Assembly: GCA_018343915.1 (NCBI GenBank)
Contig: JABRWF010000006.1
Coordinates: 2,790,001-2,854,000 of the forward strand
Direction of reading: 5' to 3'
From: Agroathelia rolfsii
Lineage: Eukaryota > Basidiomycota > Agaricomycetes > Amylocorticiales > Amylocorticiaceae
Length of the DNA stretch: 64,000 nucleotides
Shown: positions 36,782 through 48,605 of the stretch, one piece after another
How the letters are laid out: the number at the start of each line of letters is the position of its first letter
Position numbering within the stretch: the first letter of the stretch is position 1
Notes under the pieces: generated by a model
What the model was told of the DNA's origin: nothing
What the model saw: only the letters and a program-made list of their open reading frames with translations
The model's database searches: none
Position numbers and translations under genes: made by a program

Positions 36782-39700
36782 TTAGAGGCAATCTGCCTTA
36801 GGTTGCCATTCTGTTAGATTATCCCAATTTTGAAATAGAAGGAGATTAAATAATGCAGCACTAATTTTTCTTGGAGCACTAGGATTGGACTTATAGAATT
36901 CTCTGATTGCATTATCTGCATGTATATCCAATTCTCTAACCCATGTTTGTTCCCCTGGGTATCCTTTCCATGTTACCAGAAATTCTAGTTTTCCTTGTCG
37001 CATTCTTGAGTTGAATACTTCTTCCATTTTGTACTCTTCTTCTCTTTCTACTTCTACTGGAGGTAAAGGCTTTTGGTGCCAATCCAAGGCATGATGTGGT
37101 TTTAGCAAATGTACGTGGAACACATTATGGATTCTGAGGTTAGCTGGGAGGTCCAGCTAGTAGTTCAAGTCATTTAGCTTTTTCTCCACTTTATAGGGGC
37201 CAATCCATTTCTGACTTAACTTCTTGGATAGTCTATCAAGCTTCAAATTTTGTGTATTTAGCTAAACTTTTTGTTCCTCTTCTAAATCCGGGAACATCTT
37301 TTTTCCTTTATTATACAATTATTCCATTTGTTCTTTTGCTAAGCCTAATGCTGCTTGTGCCTCTTTTCATGCTTCCTTAGTATTTTCAATCCAGTTAAAG
37401 GCTACTGGAGTTGGATTTGGAATATCCTTTGCTTCCCAATTTGGAATATAGCCATAGGTTAATTCAAAAGCACTAGCACATGTGCTCTTATTTTTCCTAT
37501 TATTGTGCATGAATTCTGCATAAGGTAACAATTCTACCCAATTTGTTTGTCTATGATTATAGAAGATTCTTAAATATTGTTCTACTTCTTGATTAACACG
37601 CTCAGTCTGTCCATCACTTTGTGGATGATAGGCAGTGGACAGGGCTATTTTGATATATAGACTAGCATGTATATCTTTTATCACTTGACTAGCAAATTGA
37701 GGTCCTCAGTCCGATGTCCATGTTGATAGGGCACTATGTAATTTAAACACATTTTTAATATATAGATCGGCTATATCCTTAGCTGATATGTTTTCGTTGG
37801 TTGGTATGAAATATGCCAATTTTGTAAGCCTATCTACTACTACTAGAATTGAGTCAAACCCTTGTGACTTAGGTAGTTTAACTATCAAATCTAAGGTAAC
37901 ATATTCCTATGGTTTTCCAGGTACAGGTAAGGATTGGAGGAGTCCGGGCAATGCTTGTCGGCTTGGCTTGTTTGCTTGACAGAGTAAGTAAGAGTCTATA
38001 TACTAGTTTATTTCTTTTGTCATATTAATCTAGTAGTAGTTTCTGCTAATAAGCTCTAATGTTTTTGTACACCCGGAATAACCAGCAAGGGCTGAATCAT
38101 AGTATTTAGCCATGATCTTTTCCTTAAGTTCCTTTTTTGGGGGTACAAAGACCTTTTCTCTGTATAGAACCAATTCATCCTCTATTTCCTAATCCTGCAA
38201 TCCTAGTGTAATCCGTTGTGGGCCAATCTTGACAATCTAATAGAGGGATTCCAGCAACTCAGTGCTCTCCCTTCTAATTTCTGCCAAGATCTCCTTTTCA
38301 CCTTCAACTAGTACATGTCCTCTTTTAGCAGCCATTACTTTGAAGTGGGAGGATTGGAGTATGGTGACATTGAGATTATCCTGGGAATCTTCCGTATAAA
38401 AATCCGGTCTCCTGGATAGGGCATCCGCTTGTCCATTAGTTGATCCTTTTTTATAACATAATACAAAATTATATTCTTGTAGGATCCAATATCAATATGC
38501 TTGTTGACGGCTTAGGTGTTGACTTGTTGCCCAATATTCCAGGTTTTTGTGGTCGGACCAGATCTCTATCAGTTTAGGTAACCCAATAATGTAGTGGTGC
38601 TATTCTTCTAGTGCTCAAATGATTGCAAGTATTTCCTTATCCTAGATGTCATAGTTTCTTTGTGCATCATTCATGGATTTGGAATAGAAGGCAATAGGGT
38701 GCCATTTACCGTCATCTTACAACTAGGAGAATACTTGTCAAGGCTCATGCTCTTGACTATCTAAACAACAGAGGTGACCCCTACTCACACCACAAACAGA
38801 ACAATGTACCACTACTAGGTCCCAAAGGTGTACTCCAAGTCTAGAAGACTTTCCACCAAAGGCTACTGTTGGCTAATGACTTGTTACTGCTTGCTTAGTA
38901 AAGAAGGGAGTGCTAAATACTCTGAGACACTTAGATTCTTTCTTAGAGGGTAATAACCCTAAGTCACACTTTGCCCTGATTTATTAAGGGACTTGATATA
39001 GAGAGGGGGAGGCAGGTAATACAGCCTGTTCTATGGCTTGCTTAGGTCCTTATACAACCCCTAGGCTAACAAGGCACAAAGGGAGGGCAAGGGTGAGAGG
39101 GCTAGGACAATGAGCCTGAAGGCAAATGTATTAGTAAATAGTAAAGAGAGATGTACATGCTTATTTACTCACCTGAAGGCAAAAGGTCAAAGCTAAGGCC
39201 TTTAGGGAGTGTTACAGGGTCCTTATATAAGTTTCAGGGGTGGTCTGTGCACTTCTGAATGGTCTGTGCACAGAGACAGAAATAGAAAGGAATGCTAAAC
39301 ATAGTACAAATGGATGACTGAGCATGATAGTGCAATCATTGCATCATTAGCTGATTAATCAAGAGTCTAGACTTGGAATGAACTAGAAGGGTCTAGACTC
39401 TGTTTACTAATAGGTACTGGTACAAAGGTATAATGATGGCCGGTCATATAACTAAGTACTCTGTAACCAATTGTCCTAGGCGGTCTATTATGAATAAATA
39501 ATGTGTAGAAAGTCCAAGAAAAATGGTAAAAATACAAGAAAAATACAGGAAAATAAAGAAAAATTAGGAGAGTCTGGGTGTACCCATGACAATACTCCTC
39601 CTATTGCATATCCTGAGGCATCTGTTTCAATCCAACTTTCTTGCTGGTAATCATAAATAGCTAATACTGGGGCAGTAGTAAAAGCCTTCTTGAGATAGTC

Positions 39701-41210
39701 AAATAATCCTTGTTCCTCCTTTTCCCATTTCCAAGTGCCTTTGCCAGTTAATCTATCTAGGGGTTTAGTAATCTCACTGAACCCTTTAATAAATTGTTGG
39801 TAATAGTTGGCTAGACCTCTGAACTTCTGAACATCTTTGACTATTGTGGGGGTTGGCCAGTCAAGAATTGCTTGGACTTTTTCATTGGTCATTTGTACAT
39901 AATTGTAGCTAATTATTACGCCTAGGAATTCTACCTCAGCAACTTTAAATAGGCATTTTTCCAAATTAGCAAAAAGATCATTTTCTGCTAATCTCTTGAG
40001 TACTTTATGCACTAAACACTGGTATTCTTCTAGGCTGGCTGTAGCAACTATAATGTCATCAATATAGACATACACTAATCCTTGTGCGATCAGGTCTGTA
40101 AATATTTTGTCCATCATAGCCTGGAAGGTGGCCGGGGCATTGCATAACCCAAAGGTCATTACAAGGGGTTTGAATAGTCCTCGAAGGGTTATAAAGGCTG
40201 CTTGTTCTTAGTGTCCATCTTTAATTAGGACATTATTATATCCCCATTGTAAATCCAACTTGGTGAATACTTTTGCTCGGGAGAGTCCATCTATAATAGA
40301 GGAGATTAGAGGGAGTGGATAGGAGTTTTTTATTGTGATGTTATTGAGTTGATGATAATCTACTATAGGCCTGAGTTTCCCATTTTTCTTTGGGATAAAG
40401 AAAAAGGGAGATATGTAAGGGCTTTGCAATTTTCTTATATATCTCTTGGCCAAGTTTTCCTCCAAATACACGTTCAATTCTTTCAACTCCGGGATTGATA
40501 ATGGGTATACCTTAGCCTTCTTCATTTCAGCTCCTTCTACTAACTCTATTTTGTGATCATAGGGTTTGCTAGTAGGAAACTGTTGAGATTCTGCTTTAGA
40601 GAAGACTTTGGCATATTCCTGGTATTGAGGCAGTAGTCCCAAGGTTACTGCCAATAATGGAGGAGAGTCCTCATCTTTTATGATTTTATTTATTTTTTTA
40701 TATTCCTCATCTTTTAGTAAATCATCCATTATGGTAATATGCCCCTTTTTCCAGTTGATAAGAGGATTTTCTAGTCGTAGCTAATCAATACCTAAGATTA
40801 CATCCTCTGTACCAATATCTACTACTAGGAAGACTAGCCTTCATTGTTCTATACCTATCTGGGTTAAAAGTATGACATATTCCGAGATAAATCCGATTGC
40901 ATTGGGTGAATTATCAATATTATACAGAGGAATGGATTTTTGTAATTTTAGTGTTTTTATATTATTTTTGTCTATAAATTTTTTATTAATAAAAGTGGAA
41001 GAAGCTCCCAAATCAATCATTGCAGAAATAGAAATAGTAGAGAAATATCCATAGAATATGAGAGGAATTTTTAGGTGTTGTTCATTCACACCTTGTACTA
41101 ACAAAGAGGAAATTGAAACAGAAGAAGAAATTAAAAAAGAAGAAATTTTATTTTGTACATATTGGTCAGAAGTATTGGCCTCATACTCTGACCATTCTAA
41201 AAACCCAGCT
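36782..41210 (-). pseudogene. Pol polyprotein of the minus-strand chromovirus (PR-RT-RH-IN-chromodomain)
   Basis: Read on the minus strand. The protease carries IDLGASSTF (Leu at the usual Ser/Thr of the catalytic triad) near 41010. The reverse transcriptase runs about 40729-39900 with VYIDDI at about 40060, and RNase H has ETDASGYAIGGVLS next to the LTR insertion. RNase H continues beyond that insertion (below 38731). A zinc-finger integrase follows, with core motifs LDLIVKLP, GPQFASQVI and HPQSDGQTERVNQE (37900-37370). At the C-terminus is a chromodomain (FLVTWKGYPGEQTWV, 36960-36900). Multiple stops break it; Trp, Gln and Arg codons are the usual victims. The chromodomain marks it as a chromovirus, a group that targets heterochromatin. 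Confidence 0.88.
38736..39591 (-). repeat. Solo LTR family 1, inserted in RNase H (TSD ATACT)
   Basis: 856 bp from TGTCAAGG to CATGACA. Flanked by ATACT at 38731-38735 and 39592-39596. Contains the 57-nt predicted intron (39116-39172, minus orientation). Confidence 0.93.
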
Positions 41211-43300
41211 TGTCCTTAAGGGCTGCAATTATTTGGCCCTGTTCTTGTAGTATGTTTAACATATCCTGCTGAGTCATGGTGGATGAATTCTGGCCATCTA
41301 CTGCCGGTGTTGGCATTGGCATTATTGATGACGCTACAGCCACTTTTTGGAATGGGTTATTAGTCTTAACCCTGTCTACTTTGGGGCTTTGACAATTCCA
41401 TGCGATATGCCCCTTTTTCTAACAGTTGTAACATACAATATCATTTCGTCGGAAGGGGTTGTTGGGTGTTGTAGCAGGTTGATTTTGTATTGCAGCTACT
41501 TACAACGGGGAGGACTATTGAGCAGGTCCTATACTCCTAAATAGGTTTTTTGATGGCTTGGGTTTCCCTCCCAAGATAGTTGCAGAAATATCCATAGCAT
41601 CCAGATCGCTGTGCTGGAGATCTACTTGTAGGTTGTTGTTGTACCAATATTGTCATGGGTATACCCAGACTCTCTTAATCTTTCTTTATTTTCCTGTATT
41701 TTTCTTGTATTTTTACGATTTTTCTTGGACTTTCTACACATTATTTATTCATAATAGACTGCCTAGGACAATTGGTTATAGAGTACTTAGTTATATGACC
41801 GGCCATCATTATACCTTTGTACCAGTACCTATTAGTAAACAGAGTCTAGACCCTTCTAGTTCATTCCAAGTCTAGACTCTTGATCAATCAGCTGATGATG
41901 CAATGATTGCACTATCATGCTCAGTCATCCATTTGTACTATGTTTAGCATTCCTTTCTATTTCTGTCTCTGTGCACAGACCATTCAGAAGTGCACAGACC
42001 ACCCCTAAAACTTATATAAGGACCCTGTAACACTCCCTGAAGGCCTTAGCTTTGACCTTCTGCCTTCAGGTGAGTAAATAAGCATGTACATCTCTCTTTA
42101 CTATTTACTAATACATTTGCCTTCAGGCTCATTGTCCTAGCCCTCTCACCCTTGCCCTCCCTTTGTGCCTTGTCAGCCTAAGGGTTGTATAAAGACCTAA
42201 GCAAGCCATAGAATAGGCTGTATTGCCTGCCTCTCTCTCTCTATATCAAGTCCCTTAATAAATTAGGGCAAAGTGTGACTTAGGGTTGTTACCCTCTAAA
42301 AAAGAATCTAAGCGTCTCAGAGTGTTTAGCACTCCCTTCTTTACTAAGCAAGCAGTAACAAGTCATTAGCCAACAGTAGCCTTTGGTGGAAAGTCTTCTA
42401 GACTTGGAGTACACCTTTGGGACCTAGTAGCGGTACATTGTTCTATTTGTGGTGTGAGTAGGGGTTACCTCTGTTGTTTAGATAGTCAAGAGCATGAGCC
42501 TTGACAAATATCTCCTATTAGACAGTATCTCTTCCTTCATGAGGTTCACTTCTGCATTGTGTGCAGCACTCATAAGAAGTTGGAGTGTAGACATATCTCT
42601 GTCCCAACCCATGATAATATGCCTAAGTTTGACATTCATCCTTTCCAAGTATTTTTCTCTAAGGTCATCATCCAATAACCCTGTTCTTCTTCCTAATAAC
42701 ATAAAGGCCATTCCAAAGTTTCGAGTGGAGGTAGACCCTTGTCTAAGGTTTTGCAGCTGATTTCTTGCTGCAATTTTCTCATCAAAGGCCCCAAATAATG
42801 TTTTGAAACTTCTTAAGACCTCCATAAATGTTACTGGTCCTTCCACCCTTAAGCCTTCTCCTACACGCCAAATTTTGTCATACTATAAGCTTGACCATGC
42901 AGTTGCTCTATCTACCATTAATCCTAAGAGGTATTTGACTTTTTCTTCCTCTGTAACATATACTCTAGGATTAAGTTCTAGATGAGCTTGGAACTTTTGT
43001 ACAAATGAATAGAAGTTAATCCATTGTCCGTCAAAGGTAGATAGTGGATGACTAATTTCTTTTGGTTTTGTTTGTGATCCTTATTGATTCTGTATCTACT
43101 ATATTATAGTGGTCTAATTTGCCACTAGTATTTGTAGTAGATCCTCATTGGTAACAGGAGCAGTGGGTTGGGGTTGCTCAGCCATAGGTGATCATACTTG
43201 TGGAGTGAAAGGGGTAGGGAGGGTGGATACTTGTGCAAAAGGGAATGGAGGTAGAAAAGTAGGGTTTTCTTTATTGGAGGATTTGTATTCTTCTGAAGAG
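41211..43300 (-). pseudogene. Gag of the minus-strand chromovirus
   Basis: On the minus strand, fragments include LRSFKTLFGAFDEKIAARNQ, LEKMNVKLRHIIMG-like capsid text, and a CCHC zinc knuckle near 41430-41380 (CYNC, a stop in place of Gln, then KKGHIAWNC). The gene ends with QDMLNILQEQ before a stop near 41210. It is split by the solo LTR at 41651-42506. Several stops are present, so it is non-functional. Its N-terminal part (43300-43000) is Pro/Ser-rich and hard to frame. Confidence 0.78.
41651..42506 (+). repeat. Solo LTR family 1, inserted in gag (TSD AATAT)
   Basis: 856 bp from TGTCATGG to CTTGACA, flanked by AATAT at 41646-41650 and 42507-42511. TATA box (CTTATATAAGG) near 42012, predicted RNA start region AGCTTTGACC near 42048, predicted intron 42070-42126. 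Confidence 0.93.
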
Positions 43301-43754
43301 GTGTCTTCACCACTTTCTTCCTCTGGGGTTGGACTGGGGTTATGGTCTAGGTGTGAAATGGTGGGAAAGCTTGACAGTGATTACTAGAGACTCCCAAAGT
43401 GATTTGTACAAATGGATAAAAGTGTTTTTCACCCTTTGAGCTAGGCCTAATTCTACTAAAGTATTCACTTGTTTTGGGCTACTTGTAGCAACCGGAGTCT
43501 TTTTTATCTATCCACTCGGGTGTTGTTCCCTTTAATAGCTTGAAAAAACCAATGCAACCATGGATACTAATACCACTTGCAAGCTGGCCAAGAATACTCC
43601 CAAAACAAGAAATGTGTGAAGATGAAGACTACTACTTTTGTATGTAAAATGACCATGGTACTCTACTAAAATTCTACTATAATTGATTTTTGCTCAAAAT
43701 AATGTGGCTCACTACACCACCTCTAGTGCATGGAGCAGCTAGCATAGAAAGGGG
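43301..43754 (-). other. Leader between 5' LTR and gag of the minus-strand chromovirus
   Basis: Non-coding on both strands as far as I can see. It corresponds to the long 5' leader seen in the two forward elements, although it does not align to them by eye. Confidence 0.4.
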
Positions 43755-43765
43755 AGATTTGTTCT
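43755..43765 (-). other. Self-priming primer-binding site of the minus-strand chromovirus
   Basis: On the minus strand this reads AGAACAAATCT, two bases after the LTR end (CTTGACA, TT). It is exactly complementary to AGATTTGTTCT in the 3' LTR (36389-36399), located just before the predicted LTR intron. No tRNA complement (TGG-starting) is found here. Confidence 0.7.
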
Positions 43766-43767
43766 AA

Positions 43768-45529
43768 TGTCAAGAGCACACCTGACTCTTGTCACCAAAA
43801 CTCAACCAGTGCCTACATAAACCTCTCTAAGGTGCAAGGTAGCCTGTAATGGCTATTTTACAACTCCCAAGGCCTGGGATGCACAGGTATATATGCTTTG
43901 TGCCCTGTCTTAACTCTCACTCACTTCAGAGTGTCCCAGTCACTAAGCTTTACTCTAAGTTCACTGAACTTTCAAGTGAGGTCTACTGTTACAATACCAA
44001 AGGTCTTGTGTATGTCAAGGCTCACGCTCTTGACTATCTAAACAACAGAGGTGACCCCTACTCATACCACAAACAGAATAATATACCGCTACTAGGTCCC
44101 AAAGGTGTACTCCAAGTCTAGAAGACTTTCCACCAAAGGCTACTGTTGGCTAATGACTTGTTACTGCTTGCTTAGTAAAGAAGGGAGTGCTAAACACTCT
44201 GAGACACTTAAATTCTTTCTTAGAGGGTAACAACCCTAAGTCACACTTTGCCCTAATTTATTAAGGGACTTAATATAGAGAGGGGGAGGCAGGCAATACA
44301 GCCTGTTCTATGGCTTGCTTAGGTCCTTATACAACCCTTAGGCTGACAAGGCACAAAGGGAGGGCAAGGGTGAGAGGGCTAGGACAATAAGCCTGAAGGC
44401 AGAAGGTCGAAGCTAAGGCCTTCAGGGAGTGTTACAGGGTCCTTATATAAGTTTCAGGGGTGGTCTGTGCACTTCTGAATGGTTTGTGCACAGAGACAGA
44501 AATAGAAAGGAATACTAAATATAGTACAAATGGATGACTGAGCATGATGGTGCAATCATTGCATTATTAGCTAATTGATTAAGAGTCTAGACTTGGAAGG
44601 AACTAGAAGGGTCTAGACTCTGTTTACTAATAGGTACTGGTACAAAGGTATAATGATGGCCGGTCATATAACTAAGTACTCTGTAACTAATTGTCCTAGG
44701 CTGTCTATTATAAATAAATAATGTGTAGAAAGTCCAAGAAAAATCATAAAAATACAAGAAAAATACAGGAAAATAAAGAAAGATTAGGGGAGTCTGGGTG
44801 TACCCATGACAGTGTATGTCAATAGGGGTGCAGGGTATCTTAACTATAACAAGTGCAGGGCAGAGCCTTTACTTGCTTGAGTGCACTGAGTACTATGTAG
44901 TGTTGTGTTATTGTAGACACAAATGGTTACCACAAAGGCTGGACCTGTCTTATGCGTACATACGGAGACTTGCACTAAGCTTGTCTCTTCTGTAAGCAGC
45001 ACAAAGCACGCTCACAACCTCCTAGCACTGAGCAGAGAGGATTTGGTAGGGGAGAGAGAGAAGGAGATAGGGACTCTAAAGATGAAGTTTTATTATGTTA
45101 GTTACTTATCTACTACATAGCACTACTATACTTACCTAAAGATGAAGAGAATGAATCTGGGGTCTTCAGGTAAAGCACTATAGGATTATATACTAATTTT
45201 ACCTAGTCTGTGCACCTGGTACATGGTCTGTACATAGAGGTGCTAAGTGTGATGCAATATTGCACCATAGTAAGTCTATAATGGTGTCGTGTTCTAGACC
45301 CATACTCTAGACCTGCTTTACATAATAAGTCACATAACTAGTGGTTACATGATGGCCAGTCACATAATGACTAATCACATGACTTTGCTTAGTCATCAGG
45401 GTACTTATGTAATGTCTGCTTATGTAATATACATATTATACATCAAAAAATAGAGAAAAATCGGGAAAAAATCAGAAAAATAATGAGAAATCTTAAATAA
45501 ATTTATAGTATAGTGATTGTCTCGTAACA
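43768..45529 (-). repeat. 5' LTR (family 3) of the minus-strand chromovirus, with a nested LTR
   Basis: On the plus strand it runs from TGTCAAGAGCAC to CTCGTAACA. Removing the inserted solo LTR and one duplication leaves about 0.95 kb. It carries the intron of family 3 (45076-45135). The predicted RNA-start word has two substitutions relative to the 3' LTR. Confidence 0.7.
44013..44811 (-). repeat. Solo LTR family 1 lacking exactly 57 nt (TSD GTGTA)
   Basis: 799 bp instead of 856; flanked by GTGTA at 44008-44012 and 44812-44816. Alignment to the other copies shows one 57-nt gap, coinciding with the predicted intron: forward it reads GACCTTCTGCCTTCAG directly joined to GCTTATTG. The RNA-start word here (AGCTTCGACCT) is an exact complement of the primer site used by the related elements. 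Confidence 0.92.
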
Positions 45530-45704
45530 CATAGAAGCCTCTATGAAACAGTAGGAGACCTTGCCTCTAGGTTTTTAAACATGAGTTGCACCTCTCTGCT
45601 GGAGGAGCTTAAAGATATCAGTTATACCCCCCCTATTTGCTTCTGGCCCTTCTAGGCTAGGTATCTTAGGGTTATGTTGGTTAAGTTATGAGTATCCCAT
45701 GATA
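45530..45704 (+). repeat. LTR family 2, 3' fragment
   Basis: About 175 bp matching the end of LTR 2 (AGAAGCCTCTATGAAACAGT to TCCCATGATA). Abuts the chromovirus LTR without recognisable duplication. Confidence 0.65.
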
Positions 45705-46115
45705 CTTAAGTCACACTTATACCCTTGATTTATTAGGGACTTTTGGCAAAACAGAGGAAGGGGCATGGAGGGGGGCTTATGTGTAATGTAGAGAGCGCTT
45801 ACTTAGTCCTTATACAACCTAGAGGCTGACTAAGCATACTAGGAGGGCAAGAGGGGGTGTATATACTAAGACAATAAGCCTGAAGGCAAATTTATTAGTA
45901 AGTATGTCTATTACATGAGCTACTACTTACCTAAAGGCAAAAGGTCAAAGCCAAGGCCTTCAGGGAGTGTTACAGGGTCCTTATATACATGAACAAGGGC
46001 TGTGCTAAGGTCCATGCACAGCCTCTTGGAAATGTCAAGGAAAGCTTTAATAATAGTGCAAATGGATAACTGAGCATGATGGTGTGCTTGTTGCATTATG
46101 CTAAGTGATCCTTAG

Positions 46116-47335
46116 TGTCAAGAGCATATCTAACTCTTGTCACTAAAACTCAATCAGAGCCTACATTAACCCCTGTAAGGTATAGGGTAGCCTGTAATAG
46201 CTATTTTACAACTCCCAAGGCCTGGGATGCAAGGATGGACATATGTTATGGGACACTCATGACTCAACCAATATAACCCTAAGATGCCTAGCCTAGAAGG
46301 GCCAGAAGCAAATAGGGGGGAGGTATAACTGATATCTTTAAGCTCCCCTAGTAGGAAGGTGCAACTCATGTTTAAAGACCTAGAGGCAAGGTCTCCTACT
46401 GTTTTATAGAGGCTTCCATGCAACATACAATCACTGGTATTCTCAAAGTCCTTTGCCAGGTAGGATATGCTATCTTTAGCTTTGATATAATTCTTTATAC
46501 TTCCTCATCCTAGGAGTCTATATTCACACATCCTGGTGATACATGCATAGCTTTACTCAGTTTTATACTCCCTTAGAGTATGGAGTCACAGTATATCCCC
46601 TTAACCTTAGGGTCCAGGTATAACAATAAAGATGATGATGGGGGGGGTAAAATACACAAGAAAGAGAGTGAGGGAAGGAACTTCAGGTGTAAGTGAAAGT
46701 GACACAGAGGGCAAAAGATGGTCAAGCTAAATTGCAAAGGTCTCAAGGGCAGGCCTCTATATACTGTTTACAAGTACTCTAAGAATAGTTCTTAACTCCA
46801 TATCAAGGGAAATAGAAGCAAGGAAAAAAAAAGGATCAGAGGAGTTAGAACAGAAGTACAGTATAGAAAGAAATCAAAGATGAAAGAAGCATCAAAGATG
46901 GGAGAAGCAAATCAATGATGTACATCAGAAGATTCAGAAGTATACCCAAATGAAGTATAGTACTATATAAATAATGCAACAAGAAACCAAAAATAAAGAA
47001 ATAAAGCCTATATACTCAAATCAAAAGATAAAAAGTCAAGAAAAATAGTAGAAAATAGAGAAAAATTAGGGGAACAAAATAATCATGGGATTAACCTATG
47101 ACATCATAGTCTAGACCTATGCTCTAGGCCTTGCTTATATAATATATTACATGACTAGTAGTCACATAATGGCTAGTTATATAATGACTGGTCATATAAC
47201 TTGCTTAGTTATCAGAGTGATTATGTAATATCCACTTATGTAATATACATATTATATACCAAAAAATCGAGAAAAATCAGGAAAAATAATAAGAAATTCT
47301 AAATAAATTTATAGTACATAGATTGACTTGTAATA
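46116..47335 (-). repeat. Short solo LTR of family 3 type (TSD CTTAG), itself split by an LTR 2
   Basis: Begins TGTCAAGAGCAT and ends TTGTAATA, flanked by CTTAG at 46111-46115 and 47336-47340. Its two parts (46116-46243 and 47104-47335) match the two ends of the LTR at 43768-45529; the middle is missing. Confidence 0.75.
46244..47103 (-). repeat. LTR family 2 solo copy, reverse
   Basis: 860 bp, TGTTATGGGACACTC to AACCTATGACA, collinear in reverse with 48708-49568. Flanks ACATA and TCATA agree in four of five bases. Confidence 0.8.
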
Positions 47336-47561
47336 CTTAGCCTAACAATAGAATAGTCTAGGTTGTACTTACTAAATAGGCACTGGTACAAGGAAACTAT
47401 GATGGCCGGTCATGTAACCAAGCACTATATGATCCTTTGCCTTGTTAGGCAAATAAATCATAAAAGAGATATAGAAAATGGAAAATAAATTGTAAAAATA
47501 CAAGAAAAATAGAGAAAAATAGAGAAAAATTAGGAGAGTCTGGGTGTACCCATGACATCAC

Positions 47562-48605
47562 CTCCCTTCTAAGGGGCATTCCCCTGGAACCGCCTATGTC
47601 CGAAACGCCATAAATCTGTGACCTAAGTCTTAACCTGCATAAGATTTTCTACCTTCCAGAAGGGTAATTTACCAAATGTAGTAGCTAAGATCCTTCTTGG
47701 AGCACTTGGGTTTTCTTTATAGAACTGAGTAATAAGCCTTTTTGCATATATATCTTTGGCAAATTCCCAGCTCTCTTCTTCTGGGTAACCCTTGTATTCT
47801 ACTAAGAATTGCAGCTTCTTCCATCTTTTATAAAGTCAAGCATCTCTAATACATGAGACTTCTCATTCCTCCTCTCCCTCTACTTCTACTGGTAGGGGTT
47901 CTTCTGGGGTTCTCCCTGGAATCTCACTCTCTTGGTATGGTTGCAGAAGATTTACATGGAAGATATTATGTACATACCAATTTTTTGGGATATCAACCTA
48001 ATAGTTTAGGTCCCCAATTCTTTTTATTACTTTGTAGGGACCTAGCTTTTTAGGGCTAAGTTTCCTGCTTAGTTGTTTAGCAAACTTGATGTTCCATGCA
48101 TCCAGCTATACTCTTGCCCTAGGTTCTAGCCATGGGAAACTTTTCTTATTTTTGTCATAATATTATTTCATGGTTTCTGCTGCCTTTCCTAGTGCTACTT
48201 GTGCTTCTTTCTGTATTTCTTTTAGATTTCCTAACCAATCTCGCGCTCCAATTACCTGGATCTAGGGTTGTAGTAGAATTTCTATTTTTAGCATAAAACT
48301 ATAGTTTAGCTCAAAGGGGGTAAACTCTATTGCTGAACTTTGTCTTTGGTTTAATGCAAATTCTGCTACCTCTAGATTCTCCACCTAATTTATTTGTTGT
48401 TGGTTAGAGTAAATACACAAGTAGGTTTCAATCTCTTGGTTTAGCCTTTCAGTCTATCTATTGCTTTGCAGGTGGTATACTATGGACAAGGCTATTTTGA
48501 TTCCTAATTTCTTGTGTATTTCCTTCATAACCTGACTTGCAAATTATAGTCCTCTATCTATAGTCCAGACTTTTAGGATTCCATGGAGTTTAAACACTTG
48601 TTTTA
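47562..48605 (-). pseudogene. Truncated chromovirus pol end (integrase to chromodomain)
   Basis: Minus-strand 3' part of an element of the same family as the one at 56.5 kb. The untranslated end (mirror of TTCCAGGGGAACGCCCCTTA) and polypurine tract are the same. Translated pieces match the chromodomain region and the integrase C-terminal half, with stops. It is cut off at 48605 where another LTR-like repeat begins. Confidence 0.75.

Larger units (their letters stand above)
36202..45529 (-). mobile_element. Degenerate Ty3/gypsy chromovirus, minus strand, with three nested solo LTRs
   Basis: Order on the minus strand: 5' LTR (45529-43768), self-priming site, gag, protease, RT, RNase H, integrase, chromodomain, polypurine tract and 3' LTR (36770-36202, truncated). 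It is riddled with in-frame stops of the TGG/CAG/CGA to stop type and is interrupted by LTR 1 copies at 38736-39591, 41651-42506 and 44013-44811, each with its own 5-bp duplication. It belongs to the same broad group as the forward element at 56.5 kb but has a different LTR (family 3). Confidence 0.88.
45705..47561 (-). repeat. Chromovirus LTR (family 1b), interrupted by a nested LTR
   Basis: Parts 45705-46115 and 47336-47561 together resemble, in reverse, the LTR at 56468-57320, with the same CTTCAGGGAGTGTTACAGGG core and the terminal GTACCCATGACA. It is the 3' LTR of the pol fragment at 47562-48605. The insertion at 46116-47335 splits it. Confidence 0.75.
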
